Assembly: GCF_048771995.1 (NCBI RefSeq)
Contig: NC_133064.1
Location: forward strand, 30,359,001-30,423,000
Length of the DNA: 64,000 bases
Direction: 5' to 3'
Source: Taeniopygia guttata
Lineage: Eukaryota > Chordata > Aves > Passeriformes > Estrildidae
Shown: piece by piece, positions 11,758 to 22,999 of the stretch
Position numbering within the stretch: position 1 is the stretch's first letter
Layout: every line of letters starts with the position of its first letter
Notes under the pieces: generated by a model
Seen by the model: only the letters and a program-made list of their open reading frames with translations
Databases searched by the model: none
Told to the model about the DNA's origin: nothing
Position numbers and translations under genes: made by a program

Positions 11758-13164
11758 TGTCATGGTTTGACGCTGGCACAATGCCAGCGCCCCATGAAAA
11801 TACAATTTATTAATTAAATGCTGTGAAATGTGATTAAGAACAGAGCAAAGCAGGCTAAACTTAATAACAAAAGAAAAAGTTTTATTACACTACTACTACT
11901 ACTACTATAAAAGGAAAAGAAAGGAAAGAAAAAACACACAAAATTCGAAATGAAAACTTTCCAAAATATTTCTCCTCCCTCTACTTAACTCCACGAAACC
12001 CCAGCGAGACCTATTTGGATCTTTAATCAAGTTTTCACCCTTTAATATAATCAATACTGAGTCCATCGGGGAAGAGAGGAGTCCCCCTTGCAACCATAGA
12101 CTCCCAGGAAACACAACTGCTACTTTTTGTGTTTCCAATGTCACACGTGGCACCGCCCAGACACACCGGGCCAGTGTGACATTCTCCTCTCTATGTCACA
12201 GTGCTCTCACCACCGGGCATGGACAGAGACTGCTTATAGGGCCCCTTTAAGGATGCTTTGCTAAGGACTACCAGGAACAACAGTCCAGTATCACAATTCG
12301 GGACTAGAGTCTCCCCCATTTTCCCCTGGGGCTGAGGGTCCAAAAGACAGAGATCGCCTTCTCTTCTTCCTGAAGATGGAGGGCATCTTCACACCCTCCT
12401 CAGCTCTCTCTCTGTCTACTCTAAAACTGGTAGTTGCTGCAGAAGGTCTCTTGGCCTACTAATGCATCCCCCTAAAATGCAGTCTCTTTTGAAAAGAAAG
12501 AGTGGTTTAGTTTATGGTAAACAAGCAGAGTCCAGCTAAAAAGCCACTCTATCATCTGCCCCCAACCTTCTTCTCTAAACATCTGAGGTTTTAAGCTGTC
12601 TCTCTCTTCTTCAAATTCAGGAGGAGTAATATTTCATAAAGCCTTCATTTCTCAGGAAGGGTTAAAAGTCCCAACTCCCAAGGATGGCTCGCTGCCCAGG
12701 CTCCAGCTCCCACAGCCCGGCTGGGCACCTTGCGGCCCCCCCGCTCTTCTCCTTCCCTGCGGCAAACTGCTGATAAAACTACCGAGTCTCTGTCTCTTTT
12801 TTTCTCTTGGAAGATAGAGAGACTCTGGGGGGAGCGGAGACATCCCAGATTTCTCCACCCTTCCATCTGCAGGGGGCCAGGTCTGATTGCATCCCCTCCA
12901 CCCTTGGGCTTACTTCTACAGGCCGCATAGCTCCCCTCCCCCACCCAGCCCGGGCTGGGCAGGGGAGAGGTCCGTACTATGTGGTAACCGGAACTAAAGA
13001 AGGACGAGTCTTCTTAAGAATTTAGCTTTTAACCCCTCTGTGTTCTCAAAGGCGTGTCTACCTTTAATTAGTCACTCTAAGTGTCAGTATTTAAACTTGA
13101 CTCCTGACTGGTGAACCTCTTCTTTTTAAAAAAAAAAATTCTCTTCCCGTGTCAAACCATGACA
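11758..13164 (-). repeat. LTR-X, 5' LTR of the nested element
   Basis: It has the same 1,407-bp length as its partner, with intact ends TGTCATGGTTTGAC and GTCAAACCATGACA. Nine sites between 12613 and 13070 carry A where the partner has G; there are none in the opposite sense. In the sense (minus) strand these are C-to-T changes in the first part of U3. Confidence 0.88.
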
Positions 13165-13169
13165 CAGGC

Positions 13170-13885
13170 CAAGTGGGTGAAGCCCCTCTGATATAGTGGG
13201 CGGCGGTCTAAGTACAAATATAGAGAGGCCTGGCAGATTGACTACATCACACTGCCCCAGACACGCCAAGGCAAGCGCTGCGTGCTCACAATGGTAGAAG
13301 CCACCACAGGATGGTTGGAAATCTACCCTGTGTCTCATGCTACAGCCCGTAACACCATCCTGGGCCTTGAAAAGCAGGTCCTTTGGAGGCATGGTACCCC
13401 TGAGAGGATTGAGTCAGACAATGGGACTCATTTCAAGAATAGCCTTATCAACACCTGGACTAGGGAACATGGCATTGAGTGGGTGTACCACATCCCCTAC
13501 CATGCACCAGCTGCAGGCAAAGTGGAGAGGTACAGTGGACTGTTAAAAAACACCTTAAAAGCATTGGGTGGGGGATCTTTCAAAACTTGGGAGCAACATT
13601 TAGCAAAGGCCACCTGGTTAGTTAACAGCCGAGGTTCCACCAATCGAGCAGGTCCTGCCCAGTCTGAGCCCCTGAATATAGTAGACGGAAATAAAGTCCC
13701 AGTGGCACATGTCCGAGGTTTGTTAGGGAAATAGGGGTGGATCAATCCTGCCTCAAGTACAGACAAACCCATTCGTGGGATTCTTTGCTCAGGGACGCGG
13801 TTGTACATGGTGGATAATGCAGAGAGATGGAACAACACGATGCGTACCTCAGGGAGATCTGATTGTGGGGTGAAACTATTGTGCA
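13170..13885 (+). pseudogene. pol: ERVL integrase core and C-terminus, downstream of the nested element
   Basis: The frame continues the pol piece that ends at 10179. There is a TGA near 13189 before YSGRRSKYK, then the catalytic core: WQIDYITLPQ (first Asp), ESDNGTHFKN (second Asp, near 13415) and AAGKVERYSG (Glu, near 13517). The frame is open from 13282 to a TAG at 13734. C-terminal similarity appears to continue in another frame to about 13885 (QRDGTTRCVPQGD). All three catalytic acids remain, but the gene is broken by the insertion and stops. Confidence 0.85.
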
Positions 13886-14095
13886 AATATCACAGTTTGC
13901 TGGATGTTAGTGCCAATGTCTGTGCATGAAAACACACAGACATGAGAAAGAAGGAAATGTGTAAGTGTCAAAGGTTTGAGCAAGTGAAATAGAAGGAAAT
14001 GTGTAAGTGTCGAAGGTATGAGTGAGTGAAAGATACAAGTTTTAACTTGATGGAGTTTTTACATGATGTTCAAGATATGGAGATAAGGGGTGGAA
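13886..14095 (+). other. ERVL 3' untranslated region with a short direct repeat and polypurine tract
   Basis: No env is present. A roughly 40-bp direct repeat (AGAAGGAAATGTGTAAGTGT at about 13949 and 13991) lies upstream of the LTR. The purine-rich TAAGGGGTGGAA just before 14096 fits the polypurine tract that primes plus-strand synthesis. Confidence 0.7.
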
Positions 14096-14687
14096 TGTCC
14101 TAGGGTGACGTTATGGTGTTTGTATCTCCAATCCTGTGTTCTGTTTACGTTTGATGCTATATTCTGTGCCTTCAGAACTGACTCTGAAAGTGAAGGTTTG
14201 TTTTGCGTTGTTATAAGCCAGTTCACCTCCCCCCATGATCTGCTGTCTAGAAAAGGCTAGTGCTGGCTGGCTTGCTTTTGCTTTGCTTGCTTGGCTTGCT
14301 TCTGCTTTTGCCTTTGCTTCCTAGTTAGTTTAGCTAAGCAGTCCAGTTCTTTCCCTGGACTGTTTCTTTTCCTTTCCTCTTCCTGAATACCATCCAACCT
14401 CCTCCAGACTGGGACCTGGGAAACACCGAGGAGCACCGAGATCCTGCATTTTGTAATCTGCAGCAGCCATCTCTTCAGAGTGCTGAAGGAGTTTTGTTGT
14501 CATCTGGTGTTGTTAATTTTCTTTTAGGTGCTGGGGGGTGCTCTGTTCGTTGAATAAACAGGTTCTTTTCCACTTCTCTCAGAGAAAAATTTTCCCGAAC
14601 CAGATGGGTTGGGAGGGGGCGTGTGAGTATGTTTTCTGGGGGATCCTTCCAGAGGGTTTTCCCTAAATTTGCCCTAAAAAAAGGACA
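14096..14687 (+). repeat. ERVL 3' LTR
   Basis: Starts TGTCCTAGGGTGACGTTATG and ends AAAAAAAGGACA, colinear with 4889-5600 apart from the shorter TTTGC/CTTGC run and the missing block near CAGCAGCCATC. The right edge runs straight into the 22-bp array. Confidence 0.85.
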
Positions 14688-17600
14688 CTCTGTGACGTCA
14701 CACAACTTTTTCTAATGTCACACGGAGATGTCTGTGATGTCACAAGAACTCCTCTGATGTCACAGGGACATCTCTGTTATCTGACGTGGAAATCTCTGTG
14801 ATGGCCCACTGACATATCTGTGATGTTGCAGAAAATCCTGTGATGTCACACAGCTCTATGTTTTGTCACAATGACATCTCTGTGAGGTCACACTGACATG
14901 TCTGTGATGTCACAAAGCGCTCTGTGATGTCACACAGACATCTCTGTGATGTCACACAAACTCCTGTGACATAACACAGACATCTCTGTGATGTCACACA
15001 GCTCTCCGTGATGTCACACTGACATCTCTGTGATGTAACACTGGCATCTCTGTGATGTCACACAGCTCTTTGTGATGTTACATGGACATCCTTGTGATGT
15101 CACACTGACATCTCTGTGATGTCACACTGGCATCTCTGTGATGTCACACAGCTATTAGTGATGTCGCAATGGCATCTCTGTTATGTCACACTGACATTTC
15201 TGTGATGTCACAGTGACGTACCTGTGATATCAAACAAACTTCTGTGATGTCACACTGGCATCTCTGCGATGTCACACAGCTCTTTGTGATGTCACAATGC
15301 CATCTCTGTGATTTCACACTGACATCTCTCGGATGTCACACTGACATCTCTGTGATGTCACACAGCTGTATATGATGTCACACAAACTCCTTTGATGTCA
15401 CACAGGCAAATTGTGATGTCACACAGCTGTCTGTGATGTCACATGGACATCTCTTTGATGTCACACTAATATCTCTGTGAGGTAACCCTGACATCTCTTT
15501 GATGTCACAAAGCTCTGTGTGTTGTCAGAATGACATCTCTGTGTTGTCACACTGAAATCTGATATGTCACACTGACATATCTGTGATGTCATGGAGACAT
15601 CTCTGTGATGTCACACAGATATCCCTGTGATGCCAGCTTGGCATCTCTGTGATGTCACACATCTCTCTGCGATGTCAAATGGACATATCTGTGATGTCAC
15701 ACTGAGATCTCTGGGAGGTAACCTTGCCATCTCTTTCATGTCACACAGCTCTATGTGATGCAACAATGACATTGCTGTGATGTCACACTGACATCTTTGT
15801 AAGGTCAAACAGCTCTCTGTGACTTCACACTGACATTTGTGTGATGTCACAAAGCTCTCTGTGATGTCCCATGGACATCTCTTTGATGTCACACTGACAT
15901 CTCTGTGATGTCACACGGACATCTCAGTTACGTCACATAACATTACTGTGATGTAACACCGACATCTCTGTGATTTCACACAGCTTTCTGTGATGTCACA
16001 CTGACATTTCTGTGATGTCACACAGCTCTATATGATGTCACAATGACATCTCTCTGATGTCACCTTGGCATCTCTGTGATTTCACAATACTCTCAGTGAT
16101 GTCACACAACATCTATGTGATGTCACCCTGACACGTCTGTGATGTCACACGGACATCAGTGTGAGGTCACGCAGCTCTCTTTGATGTCACTCTGATAACT
16201 CTGTGATGCCACAAAGACCTTTTTGATGTGACATGGAAATCTCTGGGATGTCACACTGACATCTCTGTGATGTCACATTACGGCACTGTGATGTTACACT
16301 GTCATCTCTGTGATGTCAAAGAGCTCTCTGTGAGGTCACACTGACATCTCTCTGATGTCATGCTCATATATTGGTGATGTCACACAAACTCCTGTGATGT
16401 CACACCAACATCACTATGATGTCACCCAGGCACCTCTGTGATGTCACACTGACATCTCTGCGATGTCACACATCTCTCTTTGATATCACACTGAAATCTC
16501 TGTGATGTCACAGAGCTCTATGTGATGCCACAATTACATCTCTGTGATGTCACACGGACATCTCTGTGATGTCACACAGCTCTCGCTGATGTCACAAGGA
16601 AATCTCCGCGATGTCAGACAGCTCTCTGTGATGTCACAACGGCATGTCAGTCTTTTCCCACAGCCATGGCTTTGACGTTACAATGACATATCTGTGAAAT
16701 CACAGTGACATTGCTTTTATGTCACACAGAAATCTCTGTGATGTCACACAACCTCCTGTGATGTAACACTGACATCTCTGTGCTTTCACAAAGCTCTCTG
16801 TGATGTCAAACTGACATCTCTGTGAGGTCGAACTGATATCTCTGTGACATCACACAGCTCTCCGGTATACCACACATCTCTGTGATGTGACACGGAAATC
16901 TCACTGATGTCACACAAACTTCTGTGATCTCACTCAGACATCTCTGTTATTTCACACTGGCATCACTATGATGCCACACAGCTCTCTGTGATGTCACATG
17001 GACATCTCTGTGATGTCACACTGACATCTCTGTGAGGTCAGAGGGACATCCCTGTGATGTCACATGGATATCTCTTTGATGTCACACTGACATCTCTGTG
17101 CTGTTACAAACCTCTCTTTGATGTCACATAACATCAACAAGATGTCACACTGAAATCTCTGAGATGTCACATGGACATATCTGTGATGTCACACAGCTCT
17201 CTATGAGGTCTCACTGACATTTCTGTGATGTCGCACAGCTCTTTGTGATGTCACACGGACATCTCTGTGATGTCACACTGACATGTCTGTGACATCCCAC
17301 AGCTTCCATGTAATGTCACACAGGCATGTCAGTCATGTACCTCAGACTTGAGTGTGATGTCACAATGACATATCTGTGATGTCACACTGACATCTCTGTG
17401 ATGTCACACTGACTCTGTGAGGTCACACAGCTTTGTGTCACGTCACACTGACATTTCTGTGATGTCACAGGGAAATCTATCTGATGTCACACAGCTCTCT
17501 GTGATGTCACACTGACACCTCTGTGATGTCACACAACCTCCTGTGATGGCGCACAGACATCTCTGTGATGTCACACTGGCATCTCTGTGATGTCACACGG

Positions 17601-19440
17601 ACATCTCTCTGATGTCACACAGCTCTCTGTGATGTCACACTGACATCTCTGTGACATCCCACAGCTCTATGTGATGTCACAATGACATTTCTGTGATGTC
17701 ACACCACCTCCTGTAATGTCTCATAGGCATCTTTGTGATGTCACAAAGCTTTCTGTGATGTCATAGTGACATCTCTGTGAGGTCGCACTGATGTCTCCGT
17801 GATTTCACACAGCTCTTTGTGATATCACATGGACATCTCTTTTTAATGTCACACTGATATCTCTGTTATGTCACACAGACATCTCTGTGATGTCACATAA
17901 CATCGCTGTGACATCACACACACATCTCTGTGATGTCACACGGACATCTCTGTGATATCTCACTGACATCTCTGTGATATCAAACTGACATGTTTGTGAC
18001 ATCCCACAGCTCTCTGTGATGTCACACAGGTGTGACAATCATGTCCCACCGACATGACTTTTATGTCACAATGACATATCTGTGATTTCACACTGACATC
18101 TCTGTGATATGACACAGACACTGTGCAGTCACACAGCTTTTTGTGATATCACACTGACGTCTCTGTGATGTCACACAAACTCCTCTGATATCACAGAGAC
18201 ATCTCTGTGATGTCGCACTGACATCTGTGATATCACACTCACATCTCTTTGACATGCCACAGCTCTCTGTGATATCGCACAGGCCTGTCAGTGATGTCCC
18301 GCAGACATGACTGTGATGTCACAATGACATTTCTGTTATGTCACAAAACCTCCTGTGATATCACACTGACATCAGTGTAATGTTACACAGGCATCTCTGT
18401 GATGTCACACGGACATCTCTGTGATATGACACAGAAACTTTGCAGTCACACAGCTTTTTGTGATGTCACACTGACATATTTGTGATGTCACACATACATC
18501 TCTGTGATGCCACAGAGACATCTCTGTGATGTCACGCTGAGATTGTTGTGATGTCACAAAACTTACTTTAATGTCACACAGATATCTCTGTCATGTTATA
18601 CAGCTGCCTGTGATGTCACACAGAAATCTCTGTGATTTTACACAGACACTGTGAGGTCACACAGCTTTTTGCAATGTCACACTGACATCTCTGTGATGTC
18701 ATACTGACATTGCTCTGATGTCACAGAACCTACTTTAATGTAACAAATATACCTCTGTAATATCATACAGATATCTCTGATGTCACATGGAGAACACTGT
18801 GATCTCACACAGGTCTCTGTGATGTCACACAGCATTTTGTGATGTCACACGGACATATCGGTGATGTCACTCTCACCCTGTGGGGTGACGTGAGGTCACA
18901 CAGATTTTTGTCACGTCACACTGACATCTCTGTGATTTCACGCTAACATCTCTGTGACACCACACAGCTCTCTCTGATGTCACACGGATATCTCTGTGAT
19001 GTCACACAACCTCCTTTGATGTCACACAGACATCTCTGTGATGTCAGACAGTTCTCTGTAATGTCACACTGATATATCTGTGATGTCAGACAGCACTCTG
19101 CGACGTCACACCCACATATCTGTGATGTTACAAAAACTCCTGTGATGTCACATAGACATCTCTGTGATGTCACACTGGCATCTCTGTGATGTCACACAGC
19201 TCTCTGTGATGTCACATAGACATCACTGTGATGTCAAAGAGCCCTCTGTGATGTCACATAGCATTTTGTGATGTCACACGGCCATCTCTGTGTTGTCACA
19301 CGATTTCCTGTGGTGTCTCAGAGACATATCTATGATATCACACAGACATTTCTGTGATGTCACACAGCTCTCTGTGATGTCACACTGACATCTCTATGAT
19401 ATCACCGTGACATGTCTGAGTTGTCACACTGACATCTCGG
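14688..19440. repeat. Degenerate tandem array of about 22-bp units centred on TGTGATGTCACA
   Basis: About 4.75 kb is filled with units such as GACATCTCTGTGATGTCACACT and CAGCTCTCTGTGATGTCACACA, roughly 200 copies, many with a base changed, lost or gained. The core TGTGA-TG-TCACA is an inverted repeat with a mismatched centre. It contains TGATGTCA, one transition away from the cAMP-response palindrome TGACGTCA; the undeaminated form TGACGTCA appears at the very start (near 14693). Short open frames inside it, such as 15611-15892 and 18943-19173 on the minus strand, are repeat translations. Confidence 0.92.
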
Positions 19441-19479
19441 CAAATGGGATACAGTGGAGGCGGGAACAGCCCATTCAGC

Positions 19480-19671
19480 CCCTTTTGTCCATCCCAGCAC
19501 AGCCCAGTTCATCCCCACATAGCCCATTACATCCCCAGTGCCCCTCCAATCCCTCTCAGCATAGCCCAGTTCATCCCCAGTACAGCCCAGTGCATCCCTC
19601 TGGCCCCTCCAGTCCCTCCCAGCACAGCCCAGTTCATCCCTGGTATAGCCCAGTACAACCCCAGTGCCCCT
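19480..19671. repeat. C-rich minisatellite, left half
   Basis: Imperfect tandem copies of phrases such as CCCAGCACAGCCCAGTTCATCC, CCCCAGTACAGCCCAG and CCCCTCCAGTCCCTCC. The same array continues at 28507-28780, so it was one array before the LTR-X insertion. It has no gene. Confidence 0.85.
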
Positions 19672-20172
19672 TGTTATGGTTTGACTTTGGCATAATGTTA
19701 GTGCCTTTATGAAAATGTAGTCTTTTAATTGAATGTTTTGAAATGTGATTGAGAATAGAGTAAAAGTAGGCTTAAGCTTAATAAGGGAAAAATTTTATTA
19801 AGGTATTACTATTATATTACTATAAAAGAAAAAAAAGAAAGGGAAAAAAAATACACAAAATTTAGAATTAAAATGTTTTAAAGCATTTCTCCTCCCACCA
19901 CCTTTCTCTTTCTATCTCATAAAAGAGAAAAAAACTCTTAAAAAACCACAAAGACATCCCAGATTTTAATTCAAAATTAAAAACTTTAAAAGCATTTCTC
20001 CTCCCTCCACCTATCTCTTTCTCTCTCATATGAGAGAGAAAAACTCTAAAAAAACACGAAGACATCCCAATTTTCTCTACCCTTCCATCTACAAAAAAAC
20101 AGCCCAGTTCCAGTCCCCTTCTACCCTTCAACTTACCTCACTAAAACCACATCGCTTTCCCCCTCCCCCACC

Positions 20173-20529
20173 TGTGGTAGATAGGGACAGGCGGAGCGGA
20201 AGACCACCACGGGATGTCACGGAAAGATAGACCCCTCCCCATCTCTCTTCCCCACTTATCTATTAACCCCAGAAGCCCCAGAAGAATGTAGCCACACCTG
20301 CTCTGGTAAATTTCCACTACCCGACTAGCCCCTGAGACCCCCAACCCCCCTCTGACGTAGCAAAAACCCCTAAAACTATTTAAACCCACGAGATAGGATA
20401 ATAAACGCTTTTCGACCGTCTGCCATATTGGTGTCTGCGTGTGTTGATTAGCCCGAGCAGCCGGGGCGAGACCAGGCTGCCGTGCTGTTCCCTGAACCAG
20501 GTCTCTGGTTGTCCTTTATAAAGGCAACA
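20173..20529 (+). repeat. 5' LTR of the young provirus
   Basis: Starts TGTGGTAGATAGGGACAGG and ends TATAAAGGCAACA. It holds a TATA-like TATTTAAA at 20377-20384 and AATAAA at 20400-20405, followed by CGC and a GACC stretch. This close TATA-AATAAACGC arrangement is what I know from ASLV LTRs. The start site would lie about 25-30 bases past the TATA box. Confidence 0.92.
20377..20405 (+). promoter_or_regulatory. LTR core promoter and polyadenylation signal
   Basis: TATTTAAA is followed 15 bases later by AATAAA. The 3' LTR copy is identical here except for one base after the signal, so both 5' promoter and 3' polyadenylation functions look preserved. TGACGTAG at about 20353 is a CRE-like half palindrome in U3. 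Confidence 0.65.
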
Positions 20530-20532
20530 TAC

Positions 20533-20550
20533 TGGTGCCGAAACCCGGGA
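20533..20550 (+). other. tRNA-Phe primer binding site
   Basis: TGGTGCCGAAACCCGGGA lies three bases after the LTR end and is exactly complementary to the 3' end of vertebrate tRNA-Phe including CCA. ASLV uses tRNA-Trp and most betaretroviruses tRNA-Lys, so this primer choice sets the family apart. Confidence 0.9.
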
Positions 20551-20673
20551 AAAAAGAAGAAAAAAAGGAAAAATTCCCCCGGCGGACGGGATACACCTGG
20601 ACAGAAGCAGCGGCCGGAACGGTCGGACCGTATCTAGGCGCAAGGGGAGACGTCCCCAGGATCCGCGGGCGTC

Positions 20674-22999
20674 ATGGACGCAATGGCAAGGATCGTAAGT
20701 GCTATTTATTCGCAGTGGGGTATTGGGTGTAAGCTCAAGGATTTTCATCTTGCCATAGCGAGATTGCTTGAGCTAGGGGCAATCGAGCGCCCTGTGGATG
20801 TATTACATCCGGAAATATGGGACAAATGCACTGCCGCGCTAGCCGAGGACACAAAATCCTCAGGCAGTGGCAAAAACCTTACAGCATGGGGCAAAGTAGA
20901 GAAAGCCCTACGCAAAGCGATAGAAGAGCAGGAGACATGGACCGCGGCGCACACGTGTTTATTAGTTACTCCCAAACTCGGTGTGGGGGCGGGAACGCAG
21001 ACTGCCTCTGAGAGCGATTCGCCCGGCTGCGGGGACCCGGGGGGGCTCAGCGCGACACCCGCTCCCCCAGATCAGAGCCCACCCCCCCCCGCAGAAACCC
21101 CCCGAGACACCCCCGCCGCAGAAAACCCCCCAAAAACCCCCCACCGCTAAAACCCCCCGAGAGACCGCAAATTCCTCCGTCCCGCCGCCGCCGCCGGCCC
21201 GCGATCCGCTGTCGGAGACGCAACGGCACGCGGAGCGCTTCTGGCAAGGGCTGGCGAAAGAAGCCCGAGCCGCAGAAACCGCGGCTTGGGAGGACGGGGC
21301 CGCCATGCCGCCCCCCTATCCCTTTGAACATGGCGCCGGGAGCGGCAGAGAGGGGCGGGGCGCAGGCGGTCCCGGCGCGAAAACCCGGGAAGCGCGCGAT
21401 CTCGGGAATGCGCGCGCGCGGGAGAAGGGGGCGGAGAGCGGCACAGAGCGCGGAACCAACCAGCGGCCCCGTCTGAAGCTGCCACCATATAAGGGAGAAA
21501 CCACCTCCCGCAAGGGGCGCGGCGAGCCGGGGGGGTGGGAGCGGCGCCACCCCCACGGGGAGGAGCGAGCTCAGGGCCGAACAAAACGGCGCCGGGCCAC
21601 GGAAGTACGCTGGCACTCGTCTTCCGGCTCGGAGACCAGCGACAGCTCCACCAGCTCAGGGGAGCTGACGGAGGCTAGCGATGGCTCCGAGACGGACGAA
21701 ACGGAACCGGCACAGCTTGAAACAAAGCCGAGTAAAGCTCTAAGCCGCGCCGAAAAACAACTACAATACGAATCAGCCCAGTTTACTGACTGGGGGAAAA
21801 TAAAGATAGCTTGTGCTGAATGGTCCCCAGCGGCCGCCATACAAGCTTTCCCGGTGAGGCTTACCGGTCCGGAAGGGAACCAACAAAGGGTATATACCCC
21901 GATAAACCCAAAGGATATACAGTCAATTGTCAAAGCCATTGCAGAAAAGGGGATCAACTCGGCTATAGTCACTACGTTAATCGATGGTCTTTTTAGCAAC
22001 GATGACTTGCTTCCCTTTGATATCGAACGGATAGGGCGCATGATACTTGACGGGGCGGGAATGATCGTGTTTAGGCAGGAATGGGAGGATAATTGTAGGA
22101 AGCAGCTAGCCCAAGCGTCTGGCGCGAGGCAGCCCCTACACAGATCGAGCTTATCCAGACTGAAAGGAAAGCATGATGATATGATCACGCCACAGCAACA
22201 AGCCGCACAGATGCAGGCTGAGGAGGTCAGGGCGACCACTCGGGCTGCTAGAGAGGCTATTCGCGCAGCCTCTCGAGTCGTGGCCAAGCCGGCACCGTGG
22301 TCCACCGTGAGGCAGGCAGAGAGCGAAAGCTTCACACAGTTCGTAGATCGCCTGCAGGCAGCGATAGACTCCTCCACCCTGCCGGCAGAGGCAAAGGGCC
22401 CCGTGGTGGCCGACTGCCTGCGCCAGCAGTGCAACTCTATTACCAAGGATATTTTACGCTCCCTGCCAGCCGGAGCTAGCCTGGCTGACATGATCAGACA
22501 CGTAGTTAGGGAGGAACACCTGACGCCCATTCAGGCAGCTGTCCACACCCTGACCAATGCCATGGTGTGTTTCAAGTGCGGTGAGGCGGGTCACATCGCG
22601 GTGAGCTGCCCACAGCCGGCACGGCGGCCTGCCGCAGCGCCTCCGCCCCAAACACGCCCGCGGGGATCCTGCTGGGGCTGCGGGAGGAAGGGACATCTTG
22701 CTAGGGAATGCAGGTCCCGGCTCCAGGGAAACGGAAAGGGGAGGGGGCCCGCGGGCCGCACCCAGCCTCCTCCCGCTGCGAGTATGAGGCGGCCCATCCA
22801 TGCCAACCCCCAATGGAGCGGGGAGCCCTCGTACCCCATTCTCCCACAGGAAGCAGCCAACTTCATACCCCTGCCAGCGAGTATCACGGCACAGCCTGCG
22901 GCGCCTTCGTACCCACCGCCACCGCAAGCAGCACCTGTGCCACACGGTCAGCAGGGGGCACCCCAGGTCGGGACAACCCCTGGGTGGCCCTGGCCCTAA
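20674..22999 (+). CDS. gag: Gag of the young provirus, one frame break
   Basis: The ATG at 20674 opens a matrix domain with ASLV-like features (a TAWGKVEKALRKAIEEQET stretch near residue 71). That frame stops at 21150. The rest lies one frame on and is open from 20981 to TAA at 22999. The switch falls in or near the C run at 21082-21090, so a single-base indel or a sequencing error there is likely. The capsid includes a major-homology-like part (ESESFTQFVDRLQAAIDSS near 22322). Two CCHC knuckles follow, CFKCGEAGHIAVSC (near 22570) and CWGCGRKGHLAREC (near 22672). Gag builds the particle and packages RNA. No PPPY or PTAP motif was searched for exhaustively. Confidence 0.87.
20695..20700 (+). 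other. Likely splice donor inside gag
   Basis: GTAAGT follows codon 7 of gag. A strong donor a few codons into gag is the ASLV plan, in which the gag start codon is reused for spliced env. The acceptor at 25920-25921 is in the matching phase. Confidence 0.7.
22726..22732 (+). promoter_or_regulatory. Slippery heptamer GGGAAAC for gag-pro -1 frameshift
   Basis: In the gag frame the codons read GGA AAC after a G, which is the canonical X XXY YYZ register. Slipping back one base enters the frame that holds the protease and is open to 23346. GGGAAAC is a known betaretroviral gag-pro site. It lies just after the second zinc knuckle. Confidence 0.8.

Larger units (their letters stand above)
10180..13164 (-). 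mobile_element. Non-autonomous LTR retrotransposon with 1.4-kb LTRs and a 171-bp interior (LTR-X)
   Basis: Two 1,407-bp LTRs flank only 171 bp. The LTR ends are inverted copies (TGTCATGGTTTGAC / GTCAAACCATGACA). The 5-bp duplication CAGGC flanks the element (10175-10179 and 13165-13169), and removing the insert joins the ERVL integrase reading frame. On the minus strand the interior starts with a tRNA-Glu-type primer site and ends with a purine-rich tract before the 3' LTR. It has no room for a gene, so it must have used another element's enzymes. Related solo LTRs lie at 19672-28506 and 57215-58634. The two LTRs differ at about 32 sites (2.3%) with a very uneven pattern (see findings). Confidence 0.9.
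4889..14687 (+). mobile_element. ERVL (class III) provirus, interrupted by a nested LTR element
   Basis: Two related LTRs (4889-5600 and 14096-14687) flank gag, protease, reverse transcriptase, RNase H and integrase remnants in ERVL order, with no env. The integrase is split by the element at 10180-13164. The 5' LTR is about 120 bp longer than the 3' LTR, because of a block near 5308-5390 that the 3' copy lacks. No target-site duplication is visible: the left flank ends in ACCCGC next to the 191-bp satellite and the right flank starts CTCTG inside the 22-bp array. Pol carries several stop codons, so the element is old and cannot move by itself. Confidence 0.88.

Noticed and set aside
14688-19440. 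CRISPR-like regular array
   Set aside because: Units are contiguous, degenerate and without unique spacers, in a vertebrate genome.
14688-19440. TGTGA-N-TCACA as bacterial CRP sites
   Set aside because: The host is a bird; the match is a coincidence of the repeat core.
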